Shown piece after piece: positions 7,043 through 12,229 of a DNA stretch of 12,229 nt (the stretch's first letter is position 1; each line of letters begins with the position of its first letter). A program made the translations under genes and the position numbers. The stretch spans positions 1 to 12,229 of the forward strand of contig JAVVPE010000047.1 of NCBI GenBank assembly GCA_036655915.1, in the 5' to 3' direction. The stretch is from JAVWGW01 sp036655915. Its GTDB lineage: Bacteria > Actinomycetota > Coriobacteriia > Coriobacteriales > Eggerthellaceae. The notes beneath the pieces are model-generated. The model was not told the DNA's origin, ran no database searches, and saw nothing but the letters and a program-made list of their open reading frames with translations.

Positions 7043-8410
7043 ATGGAAAAACCCACAGACACCCTTACTCCGTGTGCGGAAGACTTCATTTTGGAAGCCG
7101 AACCCGCCAACGAACCTGCCACAGAAGAAAATGGCGCTTTTCAGGAAGCACCCGTGCGACCCTGCGTTATCGTGATGCACGCTTCAGTTGGCTCGGGCCA
7201 TCGCAGCGCCGCAATTGCCATCGGCCAAGCCTTCGAGGAATTGCGCGATACCCTCATCGGTGATGGCGAGGCAGGATTTGCGGTGCCCGCCGATTTGGAT
7301 GTGGAAGTGCTCGATGTGCTCGATTTTGGGCGCGTCGTTTTCGATGGCGACAAAACCGCTTCTATGTTCACCGGATTCACGCGCCCCATCTATGATCTGA
7401 CCTGGCGATTTACGCTTACGGGACGATTTTTGTGGGGTGGCGGCACCTGTTGGTCGCGCATCATGTACCCCCAATTCACCGATTACGTGCGCGAAAAACA
7501 ACCGATTGCCATCGTGTGCACCCACATCGTTGCCGCCAACGTTGCGGCGGGTGCGCGCATGTTGACCGGACAAAACTACCCCATTTTAAGCGTGCCCACC
7601 GATTACGAAACCGAAGGCATGTGGCCGCATAAGCAAACCGATGCCTTTTGCGTGGCAACCGAAGCCATGGCAGAAACGCTGCGACCGCGCCTTGTGCCCG
7701 AGCACACTATTGTGCTGACCGGCATTCCCACCCGCAAAGATTTTCGGCAAACCTACAACCGCGCCGACGTGCGCGAAACGCTGGGGCTGCCGCAGGACAA
7801 AAAAGTGGTGCTCGCCTTGGCGGGGGCGTATCTGCCGCGCCCCTACATTCATTTTCGCAATGCGATTGACCAGTTGCTGCCCTTCATGCATCGTTTCACC
7901 GACATGCATCTGGTAATTATTGCGGGCAACGACCCCGAATATGCAGCTCACCTGCGCCGCTCGATTGACGATTTGGGCGTAAGCAACGTGAGCGTGCTTG
8001 ATTATGTGCATGAAATGGCCGCCCTCATGGCCGCCAGTGACCTGGCCATTTGCAAATCGGGGGGTCTGACGGTAACGGAATGCCTCTGTTCGCAAACGCC
8101 CATGATTTTGATGGGCCAGGCCTATGGCCAGGAAAAAGCCAACGTGCTCATGCTCACATCGCTGGGCGCGGCCATGCACGTGACCACCGCGCGCGAGCTG
8201 CTTGATGCGCTGCGCCACTTTTCGGACAATCCCGAAAGCATGGAAGCCTTGCTGGTCAACAGCAATATCGTCCGCCGCCCCAACGCCGCCCCCGACATCG
8301 CCCGCGAAGCCTTCCGCCTGGCACAGCTACCCGCATCAGAAGCCCACACAAACCGCAAAAAACACTTCATGCAATTTTACTGGGGAAAGAAACCCGCCCA
8401 CACCCGCTAA
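7043..8410 (+). CDS. MGDG synthase/UgtP-like glycosyltransferase (GT28 family)
   Basis: A 455-residue glycosyltransferase of the monogalactosyldiacylglycerol-synthase / processive diacylglycerol glucosyltransferase type. Such enzymes move a sugar from a UDP-sugar to diacylglycerol at the inner face of the membrane, giving glycolipids or lipoteichoic-acid anchors. The acidic first 37 residues are not conserved. The acceptor-side domain contains MHASVGSGHRSAA (45-57), ICTH-type residues (VCTHIVAANVA, 158-168) and VPTDYETEGMW (184-194). A linker has LTGIPTRKDF (225-234). The UDP-sugar domain has IIAGNDPE (292-299), SVLDYVHEMAALMAASDLAICKSGG (the SGG at 339-341 contacts the nucleotide in relatives), TVTECL and GQEKAN. 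No membrane segment is evident; association would be peripheral. The exact sugar and acceptor cannot be read from sequence. The ATG at 7043 is supported by the domain start and the promoter position. Confidence 0.87.
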   Translation: MEKPTDTLTPCAEDFILEAEPANEPATEENGAFQEAPVRPCVIVMHASVGSGHRSAAIAIGQAFEELRDTLIGDGEAGFAVPADLDVEVLDVLDFGRVVFDGDKTASMFTGFTRPIYDLTWRFTLTGRFLWGGGTCWSRIMYPQFTDYVREKQPIAIVCTHIVAANVAAGARMLTGQNYPILSVPTDYETEGMWPHKQTDAFCVATEAMAETLRPRLVPEHTIVLTGIPTRKDFRQTYNRADVRETLGLPQDKKVVLALAGAYLPRPYIHFRNAIDQLLPFMHRFTDMHLVIIAGNDPEYAAHLRRSIDDLGVSNVSVLDYVHEMAALMAASDLAICKSGGLTVTECLCSQTPMILMGQAYGQEKANVLMLTSLGAAMHVTTARELLDALRHFSDNPESMEALLVNSNIVRRPNAAPDIAREAFRLAQLPASEAHTNRKKHFMQFYWGKKPAHTR

Positions 8411-8420
8411 AAGCTGCTAG

Positions 8421-8470
8421 AGGAGAAATTTATGCTTGAGGCGTATCGCTCAAATAGACCGAGCGGATAA
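8421..8470 (+). other. Orphan plus-strand Shine-Dalgarno and 12-codon start stub
   Basis: Just after the glycosyltransferase stop, AGAGGAGA (8419-8426) is followed at good spacing by ATG (8432-8434), opening a 12-codon frame that stops at 8468-8470. It overlaps the 3' end of the toxin gene on the opposite strand. It may be the truncated beginning of a gene that once followed the glycosyltransferase and was cut off when the toxin-antitoxin pair was inserted, or it may be chance. The stub itself is probably not a functional gene. Confidence 0.25.
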
Positions 8471-9191
8471 TTTCGGCCATTTCGTCAGCGGAAATGATGA
8501 GGCCAAGATTGCGCATCATTGCATCGTCCCACGGGCGCTCCACTACAAAGCGCTCAATTTCAGTCCTTATGGATGCTGAAAGCTTGACATGAAGCCCTGG
8601 GCTGAACAAAGAGCAAAGACGAAGAACGTCTCTGCGGTGCTTCTTTATTTCATCACCATGAACATCCCGGCCAGCCGCTTTATCATCAGTTAAATTCGCC
8701 CATGCATGTATCTTAAAGACAGGAAGGTATTCCAAGGAAAGAACAGGCAGCCCAGCAATCTCAACGACGCCATCATCGAGAAGTTCGTAGTACTCATCAT
8801 CCAGCAAGATAGCCGAAAGGCTGCCTTCAGCGTCAATTACCTGAAAACGACCAAGGTCGGTCTCGATATGCGCAAGATACTCCGGCCGTTTACCCAGAAG
8901 TTCAATCTTTGGGGGAAAAGTTTTATCAGTAGGATCCTCAAATCTATACAACTCGTATTGAGCAGCTTTGCCACGATGCTGATACCCTCCGGCTTTAACG
9001 AAGCTTGTAAACCTCCTAAAGAACCCGTAGTCAAAGACCTCAGCCACTATAACCATATCAATATCGTGGGTAGCACGCTCCGGTGCGCCATATTCAGCGT
9101 ATATGAGATTGCAGGCCGTGCCGCCGATGATTACGAAGCGGGTTATATAGCCTTCAAACCATTTTTTGAATGTCTCTATTCCTGATACCAT
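8430..9191 (-). CDS. AbiEii-family nucleotidyltransferase (type IV toxin candidate)
   Basis: A 253-residue protein of the AbiEii/DUF1814-type nucleotidyltransferase fold. In characterised type IV toxin-antitoxin systems such enzymes stop growth by nucleotide transfer (shown for relatives on tRNA), aborting phage infection. The active site appears whole: GGTA (23-26), THDIDM with the two metal-binding aspartates (43, 45), a third acidic residue in KIELL (97), the conserved lysine in VFKIHAW (160), and KKHRRDVLRL with the aspartate 188. Its ATG lies inside the end of the regulator gene (16-bp overlap), with AAGGA (9197-9201) 5 bases upstream, so the pair is translationally coupled. It converges on the glycosyltransferase with only 19 bp between and no terminator. 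Local base composition is AT-rich in parts. Family assignment is good; substrate is unknown. Confidence 0.83.
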   Translation of the reverse strand: MVSGIETFKKWFEGYITRFVIIGGTACNLIYAEYGAPERATHDIDMVIVAEVFDYGFFRRFTSFVKAGGYQHRGKAAQYELYRFEDPTDKTFPPKIELLGKRPEYLAHIETDLGRFQVIDAEGSLSAILLDDEYYELLDDGVVEIAGLPVLSLEYLPVFKIHAWANLTDDKAAGRDVHGDEIKKHRRDVLRLCSLFSPGLHVKLSASIRTEIERFVVERPWDDAMMRNLGLIISADEMAEIIRSVYLSDTPQA

Positions 9192-10147
9192 GGATATCCT
9201 TTCATAGCAGCTCTGAGGGCAAGAGAAATTCGCTCATCATCGGCGTTTAGCGTCAAAGCCATCGTTACCGGATCAACGCAAGCATCAACCGCGAAGGGGG
9301 CCGGGTTGTAGCGTAATATCTGCAGTTCACCGTAAGTTTCCGTGTCGCAATCCTTGCGTAAAAACTGTTCCACACCAGCGGGGGCAATCGCAAAAATTGG
9401 CTGTTTTGGCGCTATAAGATCACTTCTGGCCGCAAGGGCGCTTACTCCGCTTAGCAACCAATCAGATTGACGCAAAGCAAGCGCTACCCGCACCCGCTCT
9501 CTTACCGGCTGGCCAAAGTACCCGATACCGATGCGATAGAAATCAGCTTTACTTTCAATCATATAGTTACGTTGCCGACCTGTTTTGCCACCAATAGCGT
9601 AATCCAGCATCCGCAACTCAACGAACAAAGACAGTGCCAAAGATACGCTGCCCGCAGAAAGATTAAGGGCATTTTGCACGTCAATCTGCCTGATTACGTC
9701 AGTTTTGCCATAAAGGCAAAAAAGAAATATTGCCTGCTGAGACGGGGTGAAGGCTTGATGCCCCAACACAGCAGGTGACGCCAAAGAACCAAGAATGAGC
9801 GAGAGGCTCGGAAGAAACACATCTCCGCCTTGAGAGATGAAGCCCTGGCAAGCGCCTATAAGCCGGCGGCGCTGAGCCGGCGAGACAGAACCGAGAAAAA
9901 GCACCACTCTCTTGCCGAGAGCCTCTTGAAGCAGGACGCCCCGCTTAAGCAGTGAGGTGATGTCCTCATTACCATCAATGGGTTCAGCAACGACAAGGCT
10001 CTGATTAAAAACGCGTGCCATATAGAGATCGAAAGCACCTGATAAAAAGGGGCTCAAGCTATCCGCCGCACCAAAAAAGCCGACTGTTGCCTGCTGATCT
10101 ATGTTTTTGCAAAGGATGCTTTTTATTGTTGCACCACTGCTTATCAT
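9176..10147 (-). CDS. Winged-helix regulator, AbiEi-like (type IV antitoxin candidate)
   Basis: A 323-residue protein resembling the three-part regulators often paired with AbiEii nucleotidyltransferases. An N-terminal alpha/beta region (about 30-125) has LSPFLSGAFDLYMA, then KRVVLFLGSVSPAQRRRLIG and FLPSLSLILG. A MarR-like winged helix follows (about 133-198; QQAIFLFCLYG, recognition helix near AGSVSLALSLFVELRMLDYA). The C-terminal AbiEi-like region (about 228-318) has LLSGVSALAARSDL, PIFAI, LQILRYNPAP, VDPVTMALTL and DDERI. In AbiE systems the regulator is a transcriptional repressor of its own operon and neutralises the toxin; here that is inferred from context. The ATG has AGGAGG (10155-10160) 7 bases upstream. 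Two palindromes sit in its promoter. It differs from classical AbiEi in having the winged helix in the middle rather than at the N-terminus. It could also be a stand-alone MarR-type regulator. Confidence 0.72.
   Translation of the reverse strand: MISSGATIKSILCKNIDQQATVGFFGAADSLSPFLSGAFDLYMARVFNQSLVVAEPIDGNEDITSLLKRGVLLQEALGKRVVLFLGSVSPAQRRRLIGACQGFISQGGDVFLPSLSLILGSLASPAVLGHQAFTPSQQAIFLFCLYGKTDVIRQIDVQNALNLSAGSVSLALSLFVELRMLDYAIGGKTGRQRNYMIESKADFYRIGIGYFGQPVRERVRVALALRQSDWLLSGVSALAARSDLIAPKQPIFAIAPAGVEQFLRKDCDTETYGELQILRYNPAPFAVDACVDPVTMALTLNADDERISLALRAAMKGYPWYQE
9197..9201 (-). promoter_or_regulatory. Toxin ribosome binding site inside the regulator gene
   Basis: AAGGA on the minus strand lies 5 bases before the toxin ATG. 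The same bases encode part of the regulator's C-terminal MKGYPW, so toxin initiation occurs within the antitoxin reading frame and should depend on its translation. Confidence 0.7.
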
Positions 10148-10171
10148 GGATGCACCTCCTAATCTTCAATC

Positions 10172-10200
10172 AATATATCATATTTTCAAAAAGTATTGAA
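10172..10200 (-). promoter_or_regulatory. Promoter of the AbiE-like pair
   Basis: The minus strand has an extended -10, TGATATATT (10172-10180), with a weak -35 candidate TTCAAT (10195-10200) 17 bases upstream. The predicted start near 10165 gives a short leader containing the AGGAGG of the regulator gene. The palindrome at 10182-10203 fills the spacer and -35 region, so a protein bound there should block RNA polymerase. Confidence 0.5.
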
Positions 10201-10203
10201 AAT
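10182..10203. repeat. Palindrome 1 in the AbiE promoter (candidate operator)
   Basis: ATTTTCAA and TTGAAAAT form perfect 8-bp inverted arms (10182-10189 and 10196-10203) around a 6-bp spacer. Their position over the -35 and spacer suggests a binding site for the winged-helix regulator. AbiEi of characterised systems represses its promoter by binding two inverted repeats; the match here is by arrangement, not sequence. Confidence 0.5.
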
Positions 10204-10205
10204 TA

Positions 10206-10225
10206 GTTATCTAATTGAAGATAAC
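10206..10225. repeat. Palindrome 2 upstream of the AbiE promoter (candidate operator)
   Basis: GTTATCT (10206-10212) and AGATAAC (10219-10225) are perfect 7-bp inverted arms with a 6-bp spacer, the same spacer length as palindrome 1. The arms differ in sequence from palindrome 1. The right arm is also the base of the hairpin at 10219-10253, so the element has a double use. Confidence 0.42.
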
Positions 10226-10253
10226 CTGCTTCGGGTGACCAAGCAGGTTATCT
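10219..10253 (-). terminator. Long hairpin after the peptidase gene, probable terminator
   Basis: A perfect 13-bp stem (AGATAACCTGCTT and its complement, 10219-10231 with 10241-10253) with a 9-base loop lies about 18 bases after the peptidase stop. In the minus-strand RNA it is followed by TCAATTAG, only weakly U-rich, so termination may be partial. It separates the peptidase from the AbiE-like promoter. Confidence 0.55.
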
Positions 10254-10271
10254 GGCTTGTGGTGGGCGGGG

Positions 10272-11384
10272 CTATTTGGCCATGGTTTTGATGATGGATT
10301 CTATGAAGCGGGCGGAGCCTTCGAGGTCGGCTATGCTTATGTATTCGTCGCAGGAGTGAAAGGCGGTCATGCCGATGCCCAAGGTTATGGCTTTTGCGCC
10401 TTTGGTGCCCAGCACGTTGGCATCTGATCCGCCGCCGGAAACGGCGCAGTGCGGCGTGAGGCCGGCCGCTTGTGCCGCCTGGATAAGCTTGACCACCAAG
10501 GGGTCGGTTTCATCCAAAAGGATGCCGGGATAATCCAGGTGCCACGACACTTCGACCGTGCCGCCAAAATCATCGGCTGCCTGGCGCAGCGCCGCAGTCA
10601 TCGCGTCGCGCTGTGCTAGGGCGCGCTGTTCGTAAAGCGAGCGGCACTCCCCTTTCAGGGTGCAACGTTCGGCAATGATATTGATTTCGCGGCCGCCTTC
10701 GATCACGCCAATATTGGCCGTCGTGCATTCGTCGATGCGTCCCAGGTGCATGGCACAGATGGCTGCAGCGGCCATCTGTAGTGCGGAAATTCCCTGTTCG
10801 GGCACAACACCTGCATGCGCAGCCTTTCCGGTAAACCGAGCGTTAAGCGTGTGGTGATAAGGAGCGCCCACAATAATGGTGCCCGGGGCACCATCCGCAT
10901 CAAGCACAAAGCAGGGCACTTCGCCAGAGAAAAGATCAGCGGACAGCGCAGAAGACCCCACCAGGCTCAATTCTTCGCAGGTGGTCAGCACCACGGTGAT
11001 ATCGGGGCGCGGAGTATCTGTAGCCAACACGCACTGCAGCGCCTCGAGTAGGGCGGCAAGACCCGCTTTATCGTCGGCACCCAAAACGGTAGCGCCCGCA
11101 GAACGAATAAGCCCTTGTTCCACAACGGGCTTAACACCGCAGCAGGGATCAACGCAATCCATATGCGCCGAAAAAGCGATATGCCCCGCCACCGTACCGG
11201 GAAAATGCGCGATACAGTTACCGGTATTCGAGCCCGTTTGCGCCGCTGATTGATCGAAATAAACCTGCGCACCCAGATTGATTAAAGCGCGCTGACAATA
11301 GGCGGCGACATCCGCTTCAAAGCGCGAGGGGCTGTCGATAGTGACCAAATCGAAAAATGTAGCAAGTAATCGCTGGGAATCCAT
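10272..11384 (-). CDS. M20-family metallopeptidase, PepT-like
   Basis: A 370-residue cytoplasmic zinc peptidase of the M20 family, closest in motifs to the peptidase-T-like group, which release amino acids from short peptides. Metal and catalytic motifs are all present: the histidine and following aspartate in SAHMDCVD (about 73-80), GADDKAG with the bridging aspartate (about 110), the EE pair in TTCEELSLVGS (base glutamate and metal ligand), DADG, a dimerisation-domain GKAAHAG histidine, SGGGSDANVLGTKG and the last metal histidine in MTAFHSCDEYI. The ATG at 11382-11384 is chosen because AGAGG (11390-11394) is 5 bases upstream. The longer in-frame start would begin inside the rplW terminator. 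It follows rplW by 93 bp in the same direction. The true substrate is not determinable. Confidence 0.88.
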   Translation of the reverse strand: MDSQRLLATFFDLVTIDSPSRFEADVAAYCQRALINLGAQVYFDQSAAQTGSNTGNCIAHFPGTVAGHIAFSAHMDCVDPCCGVKPVVEQGLIRSAGATVLGADDKAGLAALLEALQCVLATDTPRPDITVVLTTCEELSLVGSSALSADLFSGEVPCFVLDADGAPGTIIVGAPYHHTLNARFTGKAAHAGVVPEQGISALQMAAAAICAMHLGRIDECTTANIGVIEGGREINIIAERCTLKGECRSLYEQRALAQRDAMTAALRQAADDFGGTVEVSWHLDYPGILLDETDPLVVKLIQAAQAAGLTPHCAVSGGGSDANVLGTKGAKAITLGIGMTAFHSCDEYISIADLEGSARFIESIIKTMAK

Positions 11385-11418
11385 GTGCACCTCTTCGTAG
11401 TTGTTCTTGTGTGACCCC

Positions 11419-11424
11419 ATTATG
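11419..11424 (-). promoter_or_regulatory. Possible -10 element for the peptidase
   Basis: CATAAT on the minus strand (5 of 6 matches) lies just beyond the rplW terminator and about 35 bases before the peptidase ATG. No -35 of quality is visible and the upstream part would overlap the terminator stem, so this is a weak call. Confidence 0.25.
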
Positions 11425-11428
11425 GCGC

Positions 11429-11458
11429 AAAAAAGCGCCCCGGAATCGGGACGCTTTT
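11429..11458 (-). terminator. Intrinsic terminator after rplW
   Basis: The minus strand has a 12-bp stem (AAAAGCGTCCCG with CGGGGCGCTTTT, one T-G wobble) and an ATTC loop, ending in a run of six T. It starts 19 bases after the rplW stop. This is a strong Rho-independent terminator and closes the right half of the S10 operon. Its presence right after rplW, where rplB normally follows without a break, is abnormal. Confidence 0.9.
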
Positions 11459-11477
11459 CAAAGAGCAAAAATCACGC

Positions 11478-11765
11478 TTAGTTGGAAGCGAACAGCTCGA
11501 TGCTTTCGCCTTTAGCCAGGGTGACCATGGCCTTTTTCCACGTGCGCGTCTTGCCAACCTGAACGCGAACGCGTTTCGGCTTAGCTTTGACGTTAAGCGT
11601 GTTGACCTTGACGACCTTCACGTTGAAGATCGCTTCGATGGCCTGGGCGATTTCAATCTTGTTAGACTCTTTCGCCACCTCGAAGGTATAGCAGCCTTCG
11701 TTGATCAGATCATAAGTATGTTCCGAAATGATCGGACGGATGATGACTTCGCGAGGATCCTTCAT
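11478..11765 (-). CDS. rplW: 50S ribosomal protein L23
   Basis: L23, at the exit of the nascent-peptide tunnel, docking site for trigger factor and the signal recognition particle. The 95 residues show MKDPREVIIRPIISEHTYDL, YTFEVAKESNKIEIAQAIEAIFNVKVVKVNTLNVKAKPKR and the basic TRTWKKAMVTLAKGESIELF end, full length for the family. The ATG overlaps the rplD stop by one base (TAATG), with GAGGAGG a few bases upstream inside rplD, so it is translationally coupled to L4. It is the last ribosomal gene before the insert. Confidence 0.97.
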   Translation of the reverse strand: MKDPREVIIRPIISEHTYDLINEGCYTFEVAKESNKIEIAQAIEAIFNVKVVKVNTLNVKAKPKRVRVQVGKTRTWKKAMVTLAKGESIELFASN

Positions 11766-12229
11766 TATGCGAGCACCTCCTCGATGCGAGACAGAGCGGC
11801 GGACGTGAAGACCAACGCTTTGTTGTCGATAAATTCGTAGGTGTTCGATTCCGAAACCGGAAGGATGTTCACCTTGGGGATATTGCGGAACGACAGGTAC
11901 GCGTTCACATCATCATCAGCGATGATGATAGTGGTGCGGCCCGTGCACTCAAGCGCCTTGAGGCAAGCTTGCGCCTCTTTGGTGCAGGGCTTATCGAAGC
12001 CGAAGTTGTCGACCACAATAAGTTGCTTGTCGTTGAGTTTGGCGGAAAGCGCAGAGCGCATAGCCAATTTGACGACTTTGCTGGGAACCTTGAAGGCATA
12101 GGAGCGCGGGTGCGGGCCGAATACGACGCCACCGCCCGACCACTGGGGGGCGCGAATCGTACCCTGGCGGGCATGACCGGTTCCCTTCTGCTTCCAAGGC
12201 TTCTTGCCGCCGCCGCGTACTTTGCCGCG
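11765..12229 (-). CDS. rplD: 50S ribosomal protein L4 (5' end cut by window edge)
   Basis: L4, which binds 23S rRNA and lines the exit tunnel; in Escherichia coli it also represses the S10 operon. The visible 154 codons begin within the tunnel loop: RGKVRGGGKKPWKQKGTGHARQG, then RAPQWSGGGVVFGPHPRSY, AMRSALSAKL and the C-terminal part with the FRNIPKVNILPV region, ending AALSRIEEVLA. About 50 N-terminal residues are outside the window. The frame is open to the right edge, so the first visible methionine (near 12067) is internal and not the start. The stop shares one base with the rplW ATG. Confidence 0.96.
   Translation of the reverse strand, partial: RGKVRGGGKKPWKQKGTGHARQGTIRAPQWSGGGVVFGPHPRSYAFKVPSKVVKLAMRSALSAKLNDKQLIVVDNFGFDKPCTKEAQACLKALECTGRTTIIIADDDVNAYLSFRNIPKVNILPVSESNTYEFIDNKALVFTSAALSRIEEVLA

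Noticed and set aside
6899..7180. In-frame N-terminal extension of the ABC ATPase up to about 7180
   Set aside because: It would run through the divergent promoter region and antisense into the glycosyltransferase, has no ATPase-family similarity, and the GTG at 6898 has a well-placed AAGGAG.
7586..8218. Minus-strand open frame of 210 codons within the glycosyltransferase
   Set aside because: Antisense to conserved catalytic motifs and low-complexity His/Arg-rich; treated as a shadow.
8411..10260. Transposon or integrase-borne element carrying the toxin-antitoxin pair
   Set aside because: No transposase, integrase, terminal inverted repeats or target duplication could be found at the edges by eye, so no mobile element is annotated.
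11385..11468. Upstream start for the peptidase giving 28 extra residues
   Set aside because: The extension is encoded by the rplW terminator hairpin and lacks a ribosome binding site; the ATG at 11384 has AGAGG at the right distance.

Overview
The window is a stretch of bacterial chromosome. Codon style, GTG starts and an Actinobacteria-type leaderless promoter fit an actinomycetote. The large FtsX-type permease with its Ala/Gln-rich coiled coil resembles, from memory, proteins of the Coriobacteriia (Eggerthella relatives). That assignment is an inference; no search was run.

Both ends carry pieces of one S10 ribosomal-protein operon on the minus strand. At the right end, rplD (L4, cut by the window edge) and rplW (L23) are read leftward. 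At the left end, rplB (L2), rpsS (S19), rplV (L22), rpsC (S3) and rplP (L16, cut by the edge) follow in standard order. In most bacteria rplW is followed directly by rplB. Here about 8.9 kb (2616-11477) lies between them, so the operon is split. A strong intrinsic terminator closes the rplW side, and a good sigma-70-type promoter with a leader of about 170 nt precedes rplB, so the two halves are probably separate transcription units.

Right to left, the insert holds the following. (1) An M20-family peptidase (PepT-like, 370 aa, minus) with its own ribosome binding site, just after the rplW terminator. (2) A two-gene AbiE-like type IV toxin-antitoxin pair (minus): a winged-helix regulator and an overlapping AbiEii-type nucleotidyltransferase, preceded by a promoter with two palindromes that could be operators. 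Parts of this pair are clearly AT-richer than the neighbours. (3) A MGDG-synthase/UgtP-like family-28 glycosyltransferase on the plus strand, apparently leaderless and convergent with the toxin gene. (4) A divergent ABC-transporter pair (minus): a MacB/LolD-type ATPase and a 1,105-residue FtsX-type permease.

The glycosyltransferase and the ABC genes share a 144-bp divergent control region. The toxin-antitoxin pair looks like the most recent arrival. A plus-strand Shine-Dalgarno plus ATG stub at its left edge may be the remains of a gene that once followed the glycosyltransferase. No tRNA, rRNA, CRISPR array, transposase or integrase was seen. The most notable points are the split S10 operon and the mobile-type defence/addiction pair inside it.
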